A stretch of 34,680 nucleotides of DNA from assembly GCF_001513955.1 (NCBI RefSeq), contig NZ_KQ948146.1:925525-960204 (forward strand), given 5' to 3'. This document shows, in pieces, positions 1 through 7,055 of this stretch. Origin of the DNA: Streptomyces pseudovenezuelae (GTDB lineage Bacteria; Actinomycetota; Actinomycetes; Streptomycetales; Streptomycetaceae). Below the pieces are notes generated by a model. That model was given only the letters and a program-made list of their open reading frames with translations, did no database searches and was not told the origin of the DNA. The position numbers were made by a program, and so were the translations under genes. Position 1 is the stretch's first letter; each line of letters opens with the position of its first letter.

Positions 1-65
1 CGCACGACTCCGCGCGTACGCGGCCGGCATCCGAACCTCCCGCCCGGCCCTCGACCGGAGCACCT
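1..65 (+). repeat. Imperfect direct repeat, copy 1
   Basis: This 65-nt segment recurs at 124-188 with 9 mismatches (about 86% identity). Both copies begin CGCACGACTCCGCGC and share ATCCGAACCTCCCG. The offset is 123 nt, a multiple of three. Confidence 0.7.
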
Positions 66-123
66 GAACCCACCCGGCCCCGACCCCATGACGGCCACGC
101 AACCCTTCCCCGACCCACCCACC

Positions 124-188
124 CGCACGACTCCGCGCCTACGTGACCGACATCCGAACCTCCCGTCCCACCCTCGACCAGAGCACCC
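124..188 (+). repeat. Imperfect direct repeat, copy 2
   Basis: Second copy of the 65-nt repeat at 1-65. Similarity fades after about position 190. Function unknown. Confidence 0.7.
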
Positions 189-427
189 CCACCCACCGAC
201 GCCACCCTGCTCCCTCTCCGCCGAGTTCGGCGACCGGCCTTCTGGCCGGGACCGGAGCTTCTGGGGCTCGTGCGTCGGGTGCTGGGTGGACGGGCTCACG
301 GAGAGGAGCGGTTCAGCGGAGCCCCGCGTGACGAGCACCTGGCCGGGTCGGGTTTGGGGCAGGAGCGGCGTCCGGAGGGGGTGCGGGGTTGGCGGGGGCC
401 GGACGGTCTGGGCTCGGCTCGTTCGGC

Positions 428-1642
428 CTATCTCCGCGGTACCAGGCCCACCGCCGCGACCGGTACCGCCGCCAGCAGCAGCCACGGGAGCGCGGCCGGG
501 AGTCCGCCGTCCAGGAGGGAGCCCGTGACGGAGCTGCCGAGCAGGACGATCAGGCCGGAGACGGAGGAGAGTGCCCCGGTGTAGAGGCCGAGTCGGCCCT
601 CCTCCGCGAGGTCGGGGACCCAGGCCCGGGCCACCGGCGCGACCAGCATCTGCCCGAAGGTGAGCAGGACGACGAACCCGGCCGAGGGCACCAGGCCCGC
701 CGTGCCCGTCCAGTCGGCCGGACGGGACACCGCGACGACCGCGAACCCGGTGCCGATCAGCAGCAGTCCGGCGACCATGGACCGGCGCAGCGACAGCCGG
801 GAGCCGACCCAGCGGGTGACGGGGAGCTGCGCGGTCACCACCAGCAGCGACGACAGCGCGAACAGCCAGGCCAGCGCCGACTGCGAACCGGTCGCCCGCT
901 CCACCTCGTCGGGGAGGGCGAGATAGAGCTGGTTGTAGGCGAGCAGGTAGGCACCGTACGCGCAACACAGCGCGAGAAAACGGTGGTTGCGGATCAGCGT
1001 CCCCCATCCGCCCTTCAGCCGCACCCGTTGCCGCCCCGGAATGCGCTGCGGCAGCATCCACGCGTGCCCGGCGAGGACGAGTACGAAGATCCCGGCCCCC
1101 GCCAGACACACCGCGCGGAAGTCCACCGCCAGCAGCAGCGCGCCGAGCAACGGCCCGACGAAGGCACCGGCCTGCCCGGCGACGGTGAACAGCGCGAGGA
1201 CACGCGTGCGTTGACCGCCCGACTCCTCGTGGACGACGGCCTGCCGGGCGACCTCGGACTCCACCGCCGGCGAGAACAGCGCGGCGGCGAACCCGATGAG
1301 CAGGACGGCCCCGATGACCGCCGCTGTCCGTTCGGCGTACCCGAGCCAGGCGAACCCGGCGATCCGCAGCACGCATCCGGCGAGGACGACCGGCCGGATC
1401 CCGTACCGGTCGGAGAGCGCCCCGCCCACCACGAACAGCCCCTGCTGGCTGAACGTCCTGAGTCCCAGCACGAATCCGACCAGCCAGCCCGCCATGCCGA
1501 CGGACTGTCCCAGGTGCGCGGACAGGAACGGCAGTACCGCGAAGAAGCCGATGTTGAAGGCGAGTTGGGTGAGGATCAGCAGCCGCAGCAGCGGGGAGAG
1601 CCGGGCGGCGGGCCTCGGCGGAGCGACTGGCGCCGAGGTCAT
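428..1642 (-). CDS. MFS transporter, probable efflux
   Basis: A 404-aa integral membrane protein of the major facilitator superfamily. The N-terminus (LLRLLILTQLAFNIGFFAVL) is the first of about 12 hydrophobic segments. The loop after helix 2 reads GLRTFSQQGLFVVGGALSDR, matching the MFS signature around a conserved G-x-L-x-D-R. It resembles MdtH-type drug exporters of about 400 residues. The ATG at 1642 was chosen because it overlaps the stop of the upstream permease gene as ATGA, which implies translational coupling. The frame stays open far upstream, but that part is out of register with the real permease gene. It is the last gene of an operon with an acetyltransferase, a binding protein and a permease. 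Substrate is unknown; export of a modified small molecule or metallophore is only inferred from the company it keeps. Confidence 0.85.
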   Translation of the reverse strand: MTSAPVAPPRPAARLSPLLRLLILTQLAFNIGFFAVLPFLSAHLGQSVGMAGWLVGFVLGLRTFSQQGLFVVGGALSDRYGIRPVVLAGCVLRIAGFAWLGYAERTAAVIGAVLLIGFAAALFSPAVESEVARQAVVHEESGGQRTRVLALFTVAGQAGAFVGPLLGALLLAVDFRAVCLAGAGIFVLVLAGHAWMLPQRIPGRQRVRLKGGWGTLIRNHRFLALCCAYGAYLLAYNQLYLALPDEVERATGSQSALAWLFALSSLLVVTAQLPVTRWVGSRLSLRRSMVAGLLLIGTGFAVVAVSRPADWTGTAGLVPSAGFVVLLTFGQMLVAPVARAWVPDLAEEGRLGLYTGALSSVSGLIVLLGSSVTGSLLDGGLPAALPWLLLAAVPVAAVGLVPRR

Positions 1643-3435
1643 CCGGCTTCCACCAACTCGCGTGCGGGCAAGGGCTGTTCGGTCCTGATGGCCGACGGAC
1701 GCGGACCCGCGCGCCGGCGCGGCCGCCACCGCACCCCGCCCGCCGCGCTCACCGCCAGCGCGCCCAGCAGCGCGAGGGCGGCGGCGGGGGCGAGGACGGC
1801 CCAGGGGGCGCGTTCGGCGTAGGGCTGGTTCTCGGCCAGGAGCAGGCCCCACTCCGGGGCGGGCGGCTGGGTGCCGAGGCCGAGAAAGCCGAGCGAGGCG
1901 AGGGCCAGCGCGACGCCGGGCAGGCGCAGCAGGGCGTGCCGGGTGACGGGCGGCAGGATCGCGGGCAGCAGTTCGTACCGCAGGAGGTGCCAGCGGTTCG
2001 CGCCCAGAGCTCGCGTGGCCGCCAGATGCGAGGTGGCGCGTTCCTGGCGGAGCAGCGAGGAGGTGTGCGCGGCGAGTGCCGCCCAGGAGACGGCGGCCAC
2101 GGCGAGCGCGGGCGTGCCGGCTCCGCTCCCCGCGACGGCGGTCACGAGCAGCGCGGCGAGGACCGGCGGTACGGCGTTGACGGTGTCCACGAGCGGACCG
2201 GACAGCCGGGGCAGCAGTCCGAGCAGGACGCCGACCACCAGTGCGGTGACGCTGATGGCGAGGGCGACCAGCAGGGTGTCCAGCGCACCGTGGCCGACCC
2301 GGGCGAGCAGGTCCCGGCCGAGTGCGTCGGTGCCGAACGGGTGGGCCCGGGAAGGAGGTCGGAGCCGGGCCCCGGTGTCCAGGGCGAGTGGGTCGCGGAG
2401 CAGACCGAGTGCGACGACGGCGGTCAGGAGGCCGCCGTAGACGAGGGGCAGGGTGCTGCGGGTGGACCGTCGCGGCCGGTGCAGGGAGTCCAGGGCGCCG
2501 TCGCGCAGGGCCGGGCCGGTCAGGCGGCGGACGGCGAGTGTCGCGAGGCCGGTGGCGCCGGCGGCGAGCAGCAGGAGGGCGAGGGCGCCCGCCTGGAGCA
2601 CGGGCAGGTCCTGCGCGAGGGCGGCCTGGAGGGTGGTGCGGCCGAGGCCCGGGATGTCGTAGATCTGCTCCACGGCGACGGAACCGGCCGTGAGCCCCAC
2701 GACGAACAGGCCCAGGTTGGGCAGCAGTGCGGGGAGGCAGCGGCGGACCGCCTTGACGGCGACGGTACGGCCGCGCAGTCCGCGGGCCCCGGCCGCCAGG
2801 GTCCAGGGTTCGGCGAAGGCGCCGGGCAGCAGGTCGTCGAGGAGGCGTCCGAGCACGGCCCCGGCGGGCAGGCCGAGGGCGAGGGCGGGCAGGACCGTCC
2901 ACTGCGGGCCGTACCAGCCGAGGGCCGGCAGCCAGCCGAGTTGTACGCCGACCACGGTGGCGAGGACGGAGGCGGTGAGGAACTCGGGCAGCGCGGCGAG
3001 CATCGCCGAGGCGCCGCCCCCGGACCGCCGTCGGTCGAGGCGCCGGTGGGCGCCGAGCCACAGGGTGCGGGTACACACCAGGGCGGCGGTGACGGCGGCG
3101 ACCACCAGCGCCACCGTCACGAGCAGCAGGGACACCCCGAGCGCCTGGACGACGGTCGGGGTGACCTGCGTGCCGTTCAGCCACGACCGGCCGGCATCCC
3201 CTCGGGGCAGCCCGCCGAGCCACTGGCCGAGCAGGTGCAAGGGGCCTTTGTCCAGGTCGAGTTGGGCCCGGATGTCGGCCAGTACCCGCGGTGTCGGATC
3301 GCGGTCGGCGGATCGCGCCTTGAGCACGGTGAGCGCGGGGTCGGTGCGGGACAGCCACGGCAGCAGGCCGATCCCGCACACCAGGGCCGCCGCGAGCAGG
3401 ACTCGCCACACCAGGGTTGCCATGTGGTGCCGCAT
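1639..3435 (-). CDS. Fused ABC transporter permease (DppB-DppC-like in one chain)
   Basis: A 598-aa inner-membrane protein that joins two permease halves normally made by two genes of peptide/nickel-type ABC importers. The first half ends near residue 310 and carries a DppB-like stretch (VEQIYDIPGLGRTTLQAAL). The second half begins with the DppC-type signature HPFGTDALGRDLLARV and has an EAA loop (ATRALGANRWHLLRYELLP) and the terminal LGFLGLGTQPPAPEWG motif. Each half is close to normal length, so this looks like a fusion rather than a sequencing artefact. No ATP-binding subunit is encoded beside it, so ATPases must come from elsewhere. The gene starts 3 nt after the stop of the binding-protein gene. 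An ATG at 3423 is an alternative start. It overlaps the MFS gene by 4 nt. Confidence 0.85.
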   Translation of the reverse strand: MRHHMATLVWRVLLAAALVCGIGLLPWLSRTDPALTVLKARSADRDPTPRVLADIRAQLDLDKGPLHLLGQWLGGLPRGDAGRSWLNGTQVTPTVVQALGVSLLLVTVALVVAAVTAALVCTRTLWLGAHRRLDRRRSGGGASAMLAALPEFLTASVLATVVGVQLGWLPALGWYGPQWTVLPALALGLPAGAVLGRLLDDLLPGAFAEPWTLAAGARGLRGRTVAVKAVRRCLPALLPNLGLFVVGLTAGSVAVEQIYDIPGLGRTTLQAALAQDLPVLQAGALALLLLAAGATGLATLAVRRLTGPALRDGALDSLHRPRRSTRSTLPLVYGGLLTAVVALGLLRDPLALDTGARLRPPSRAHPFGTDALGRDLLARVGHGALDTLLVALAISVTALVVGVLLGLLPRLSGPLVDTVNAVPPVLAALLVTAVAGSGAGTPALAVAAVSWAALAAHTSSLLRQERATSHLAATRALGANRWHLLRYELLPAILPPVTRHALLRLPGVALALASLGFLGLGTQPPAPEWGLLLAENQPYAERAPWAVLAPAAALALLGALAVSAAGGVRWRPRRRAGPRPSAIRTEQPLPARELVEAG

Positions 3436-3438
3436 GGA

Positions 3439-4929
3439 TCAGCGTCGCGTTCCGGGGCCGACCAGGGTCCGCTCGTACGGGTCGAGCAGCACGCCCCGGA
3501 CGTCGGTGGCGACACCGGCGATGATCCCCTGATGGGCCAGCGGGACCACGGCGTCGGTGCCCAGGACCGCGGCTTCGGCGCGCATGGCCGCGTCCTGGCG
3601 TGCACCGGTGTCGGCCACGGCGTCGGCCTCGGTGACCGCCCGGTCGACCTTCCTGTCGCACAGCCGGGAGAGGTTGTAGCCGCCGTCGCAGGTGTAGTCG
3701 CTCGCGAGGACGCCGACGGGGTCGCCGGTGTCGACGAGGCTGTTGCGGGCGCCGATGAACGCGTCGAACTTCCCCGCGAGCACGTCGGTTTCGAGCCGCG
3801 CGTACTCCCGCACCACCAGAGTGACCTTGAACCCGGCCTTCTGGAGCTGCTGTTGGAGGACCTGTGCGGCTTCGGGGAGTTCGGGGCGGTTGTCGTAGGT
3901 GGCGAGGGTGACGGACGTGCCGCGCGGTGCGGCGGCGGTCGCGCGTCCGGTGGGCCGTACCCGCTTGCCCTCGGCCCAGGTCACGGCCGGCCCGTAGATG
4001 CCGGTGCCGGGATCGGCGTAGCCCTCGAAGACCCCCTTGACGACGGCGGAGTTGTCGACGGCCTCGCGGGCGGCGGCGCGCAGTGCCGGGTTCTTGAAAG
4101 GGCCGGACCGGGTGTTGAGGTACAGGCTCGTGGTGCGGGTGGTGGCGGTCTCCTCGATGGTGGCCTTGTCGAGGGTGGCGGCCTGGGCGACGGGGATCGC
4201 CTCGGCGATGTCGACCTGCCCGGTACGCAGGGCGTTGGCGCGGGCGGTGCCGTCGGCGATGAAGCGGGCGTCGATGCCGGAGGCCTGGGCGCGGCCGCCC
4301 CAGTAGTCGTCGAAGCGGTCGAGGGCGGCGGAGGTGGAGCCGGTGACCTTGGTGAGTTCGAAGGGTCCGGTGGCGGTGCCGACCGGGTTTACCTGGCCTG
4401 GGGCGTAGGCCTTGGGGGCGAACACGGCGAGGCCGGGGCTGGACAGCCGCAGCGGCAGCACGGGGTCGGCCGACTTCGTGGTGATGCGTACGGCGTCCCC
4501 GGCGCCCTCGGCGGTGAGCGTGACGCCGGACAGCGCGGCCGGGACGGGCTCGGCCTCGGTGGCGTGGGTGAGGGCGGCGGCGACCGCGGCCGGGGTGACC
4601 TCGGAACCGTCCTGGAAGGTGGCCTCGCGCAGGGTGAACAGCCAGGTGCGGTCGTTCTCGCGGCGCCAGGACTCGGCGAGCGCGGGGCCGGCGGCGCCGT
4701 TGGCGTCGAGTGCGGTCAGTCCCTCGGTGACGCCGAGGCGGCTGAGGAGGGTGGCGTCGTCGCCGTACGGCGAGAGGTTCTCGGCGGGCGGGAAGGCGAG
4801 GGCGACCCGGAGGCGGGAGCCGTCGCCGGTGTCACCTTCCACGTCGGCGCCCTGGGAGGCGAAGCAGGCGGTGAGCAGCGGGGCGAGCAGGAGGGAGCCG
4901 AGGGTGTGACGGCGGCGCACTGCGGTCAC
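3439..4929 (-). CDS. ABC transporter solute-binding lipoprotein (SBP_bac_5, NikA/DppA-like)
   Basis: A 496-aa secreted lipoprotein. A short basic N-terminus (VRRRH) and hydrophobic core run into the lipobox LTAC, with Cys22 the expected lipidation site. The mature part follows the peptide/nickel/opine-binding family: ENLSPYGDDATLLSRLGVTE, then ESWRRENDRTWLFTLRE, ATGPFELTKV and LYLNTRSGPFKNPALRAA. The overall pattern reminds me of NikA/CntA-type proteins as much as of oligopeptide-binding proteins, so nickel, metallophore or peptide are all possible ligands. The GTG start at 4929 overlaps the stop of the acetyltransferase gene (GTGA), and the fused permease follows 3 nt after its stop. Expression is therefore likely as one operon. 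Confidence 0.85.
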   Translation of the reverse strand: MTAVRRRHTLGSLLLAPLLTACFASQGADVEGDTGDGSRLRVALAFPPAENLSPYGDDATLLSRLGVTEGLTALDANGAAGPALAESWRRENDRTWLFTLREATFQDGSEVTPAAVAAALTHATEAEPVPAALSGVTLTAEGAGDAVRITTKSADPVLPLRLSSPGLAVFAPKAYAPGQVNPVGTATGPFELTKVTGSTSAALDRFDDYWGGRAQASGIDARFIADGTARANALRTGQVDIAEAIPVAQAATLDKATIEETATTRTTSLYLNTRSGPFKNPALRAAAREAVDNSAVVKGVFEGYADPGTGIYGPAVTWAEGKRVRPTGRATAAAPRGTSVTLATYDNRPELPEAAQVLQQQLQKAGFKVTLVVREYARLETDVLAGKFDAFIGARNSLVDTGDPVGVLASDYTCDGGYNLSRLCDRKVDRAVTEADAVADTGARQDAAMRAEAAVLGTDAVVPLAHQGIIAGVATDVRGVLLDPYERTLVGPGTRR

Positions 4930-5462
4930 CGTCCCATCGGTATCTCGAAGTGGACGACGTTGCTCGCGCCGCCCGTGGTCTCGCGCTCGTCGTGCACGAC
5001 CTTGCCGATCGAGCGCCAGAAGGGTTCGGCGCCCGGGACGGCCGGGTCGGTGTGCAGATACACGGAGCGGTAGCCGCCGTCGGCGGCAGCGAAGGCGAGC
5101 AGTTCGCCGACCATGCGGCGGGCGAGGCCGCGCCTGCGGTGCTCGGGGCGGACGTAGATGCGGCGCAACTGGGCGGTCTCGCCGCAGGGGTAGCGCTCGG
5201 CCAGCTCGCGCGGGTTCGGCGGGTGGGCGGGGCCGCGCGAGTCGAGGGCGCCGGTGGCCACGACGGTCCCGTCCTCCGGGTCGAGGGCGACGAGGAGGGT
5301 GTGCCGGGCCGGGACGAGGTAGGCGGCGGCCGGATCGATGATGTCGGCGTGCCAGCGGGGCACGTATCCGGTGCGGAAGTCGCGGTAGACGGTGTCGAGC
5401 ATCACGGCTCGCGCACCTTCGAGTTCGTCCGGGCCGGCCGCCCTGATGCTGTAGTTACGCAC
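4926..5462 (-). CDS. GNAT-family N-acetyltransferase
   Basis: A 178-aa cytosolic acetyltransferase of the GNAT fold. The acetyl-CoA binding motif A is visible as LRRIYVRPEHRRRGLARRMV, preceded by a beta strand with the motif VATGALDSRG. The C-terminus ends in NVVHFEIPMGR. It is first in the operon with the binding protein, permease and MFS exporter, and overlaps the next gene by 4 nt. Two GTG codons (5468 and 5462) are possible starts. I prefer 5462, because a TATGAT hexamer on the minus strand at 5474-5469 would place transcription initiation about there, making a leaderless message. A weak GGGAG about 16 nt upstream of 5468 supports the alternative. The substrate is unknown; a role in modifying the transported compound is inference. 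Confidence 0.75.
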   Translation of the reverse strand: MRNYSIRAAGPDELEGARAVMLDTVYRDFRTGYVPRWHADIIDPAAAYLVPARHTLLVALDPEDGTVVATGALDSRGPAHPPNPRELAERYPCGETAQLRRIYVRPEHRRRGLARRMVGELLAFAAADGGYRSVYLHTDPAVPGAEPFWRSIGKVVHDERETTGGASNVVHFEIPMGR

Positions 5463-5509
5463 TTGCACATCATATGCATTAAGACTCCCGGCTTGATCGC
5501 GAGGGTGAT

Positions 5510-5539
5510 TTGACAGTGATCGAACGCACGCCGTAGAAC
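5510..5539 (+). promoter_or_regulatory. Probable sigma-70 (HrdB-type) promoter for the ATPase gene
   Basis: A perfect -35 TTGACA lies at 5510-5515 and a -10-like TAGAAC at 5534-5539, with an 18-nt spacer. Initiation would fall near 5546, about 34 nt before the GTG start at 5580. The ribosome site AAGGTGGAG is at 5566-5574. Confidence 0.6.
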
Positions 5540-5579
5540 CTACCAACATGACATCCATTTTCAAAAAGGTGGAGCGGTA

Positions 5580-6539
5580 GTGCGCATCGCCTTCGTCGGC
5601 AAGGGCGGCAGCGGCAAGACCACCCTGTCGGCGCTCTTCTCCCGTCATCTGGCCCGTTCCGGCGCACCGGTGCTGGCCGTGGACGGCGACATCAACCAGC
5701 ACCTCGCGGAGGCGCTGGGCCACGACGGGGACAGAGCCCTGGACGCACCGCCGTTGGGCGCGCATGTGGCCGACATCAAGGACTTCCTGCGGGGCACCAA
5801 CCCGCGCATCGCCTCCCGCGAGGCGATGATCAAGACCACGCCGCCGGGCCGGGGTTCACGTCTGCTGCGTCCGCTGGGCGATGACGCCCTGCACGCCAGA
5901 CACGTCCGGCGGGTGGGTGACGTCCCGCTGATGGTGACGGGCGAGTTCGACGAGAGCGACCTCGGCGTGGCCTGCTACCACTCCAAGCTGGGCGGGGTGG
6001 AGCTGTACCTCAACCATCTGGTCGACGGTCCCGGCGAGTACGTCGTCGTCGACATGACCGCCGGCGCGGACGCGTTCGCCTCGGGCCTGTTCACCCGCTT
6101 CGACCTGACCTTCCTGGTGGCCGAGCCCACCCGCAAGGGCGTCTCGGTCTACCGCCAGTACCGGGACCACGCACGGGAGTTCGGCATCCGGATCGCCGTC
6201 GTCGGCAACAAGGTGACCGGCGAGGACGACCTGCTCTTCCTCAAGGAGCACGTGGGCGACGATCTGTTGACCCACCTGGTCCAGTCACCCTGGGTGCGCG
6301 CGGCCGAACAGGGCCGTGCGGAAGGCGGCCTGGAGTCGCTGGAGCCCCACAACCGGCACGCCCTGACGATTCTGCGCGAGGCCGTCGACTCCCACCCCCG
6401 CGACTGGCCCGCCCTCCACCGCCACGCGGTCGAGTTCCACCTCCGCAACGCCCGCGCCTGGGCGAACGCGGCGACCGGCCTCGACCTGACGGCCCAGGTG
6501 GACCCGGACTTCGTGCCGGGCCCTGCCTCCCTCGTCTGA
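5580..6539 (+). CDS. P-loop ATPase, CooC/MinD/ArsA-like
   Basis: A 319-aa cytosolic SIMIBI-class ATPase. Residues 7-15 (GKGGSGKTT) form the deviant Walker A with a signature lysine at residue 8, as in CooC, MinD and NifH. Asp residues in AVDGDINQHLAEAL fit the A' switch position seen in CooC-type nickel-insertion ATPases. A Walker B-like strand reads EYVVVDMTAGADAF, and VVGNKV precedes the base-recognition area. The GTG start at 5580 is fixed by a strong AAGGTGGAG five bases upstream. The small unknown gene follows after 39 nt, probably in one transcript. No carbon monoxide dehydrogenase or hydrogenase is encoded in the window, so assigning CooC function would go too far. The divergent NikA-like importer is a suggestive neighbour only. 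Confidence 0.8.
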   Translation: MRIAFVGKGGSGKTTLSALFSRHLARSGAPVLAVDGDINQHLAEALGHDGDRALDAPPLGAHVADIKDFLRGTNPRIASREAMIKTTPPGRGSRLLRPLGDDALHARHVRRVGDVPLMVTGEFDESDLGVACYHSKLGGVELYLNHLVDGPGEYVVVDMTAGADAFASGLFTRFDLTFLVAEPTRKGVSVYRQYRDHAREFGIRIAVVGNKVTGEDDLLFLKEHVGDDLLTHLVQSPWVRAAEQGRAEGGLESLEPHNRHALTILREAVDSHPRDWPALHRHAVEFHLRNARAWANAATGLDLTAQVDPDFVPGPASLV

Positions 6540-6578
6540 CCCCCACCGCACCACGACAACAGACAGGAACCGACGCAC

Positions 6579-6971
6579 ATGTCTCTCGACGTCTCCCCGA
6601 AACTCCTCGCCGAGGCCGAGCAGGGCGACATCCGCGAGGAGGACTTCGTGGACACGGTCCGCACCTCCCTCCCCTACGCCTACGACCTGATCGCCTCCCT
6701 CGCCGTCGAACTGCGCGACGGCCAGGTCGAGTTCACCGACAACCAGACCCCTCCCCCGTCGGAACGGGAACGCGGCCAGCTGCTGCGCGCCCTCGCCAGC
6801 GACGCCATCCGCGGCAGCCTGGAACGCCACTTCGGCGTGGCCCTGGCCTTCCAGAACTGCCATCGGGTGGCCGCGTTCCGCCCGGAGTCGGTCACCGGCG
6901 AGTCGTACGCCCGCTTCACCTCGGTGCGTTCGCAGGTGCTGAACCAGTCGCCGGAGTTCAGGGACTGCTGA
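6579..6971 (+). CDS. Conserved hypothetical protein, 130 aa
   Basis: A small soluble, acidic, mostly helical protein. There is no signal peptide or membrane segment. Features include DTVRTSLPYAYDLIASLAVE near residues 26-45, a polar stretch DNQTPPPSERERGQLLRALA in the middle, and the C-terminal QVLNQSPEFRDC. The text has the regular, well-conserved look of a real Streptomyces family, but I cannot name a function. It begins 39 nt after the ATPase gene, has an AGGAA ribosome site 10-14 nt before its ATG, and is followed by a strong terminator, so the two form a bicistron. A partner or substrate role for the ATPase is the natural guess, not shown by sequence. Confidence 0.75.
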   Translation: MSLDVSPKLLAEAEQGDIREEDFVDTVRTSLPYAYDLIASLAVELRDGQVEFTDNQTPPPSERERGQLLRALASDAIRGSLERHFGVALAFQNCHRVAAFRPESVTGESYARFTSVRSQVLNQSPEFRDC

Positions 6972-6990
6972 GCAGGGCCTCGTAGGCGTG

Positions 6991-7027
6991 ACGAGGGGCC
7001 GGGCGGTGCGACCGCCCGGCCCCTCGT
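6991..7027. terminator. Strong bidirectional terminator hairpin
   Basis: A perfect 17-bp inverted repeat (arms 6991-7007 and 7011-7027) with a GCG loop. It sits between the convergent ends of the 130-aa protein gene and the elongation factor gene. There is no long T tract, as is usual for Streptomyces terminators. Confidence 0.85.
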
Positions 7028-7055
7028 TCCCGGACCCGGGACTTCCGTCCCGGGG

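Larger units (their letters stand above)
1..427. other. Non-coding or 3'-flanking region with a duplicated segment
   Basis: I see no convincing gene here. Frames on the plus strand stay open only because of the GC content and give Pro/Arg-rich text with no recognisable fold. The stretch lies beyond the 3' end of the minus-strand MFS gene. Its notable content is an imperfect direct repeat, listed separately. No clear terminator hairpin for the upstream operon was found. A gene running off the left edge cannot be excluded, because plus-strand frame 1 is open from the first base and the repeat spacing of 123 nt keeps frame. Confidence 0.4.

Noticed and set aside
389..5073. Very long open frames on the plus strand opposite the transporter operon
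   Set aside because: They are opposite-strand artefacts of the high GC content. Their text is Gly/Arg/Glu-rich without domains, while the minus-strand frames give clear transporter families.
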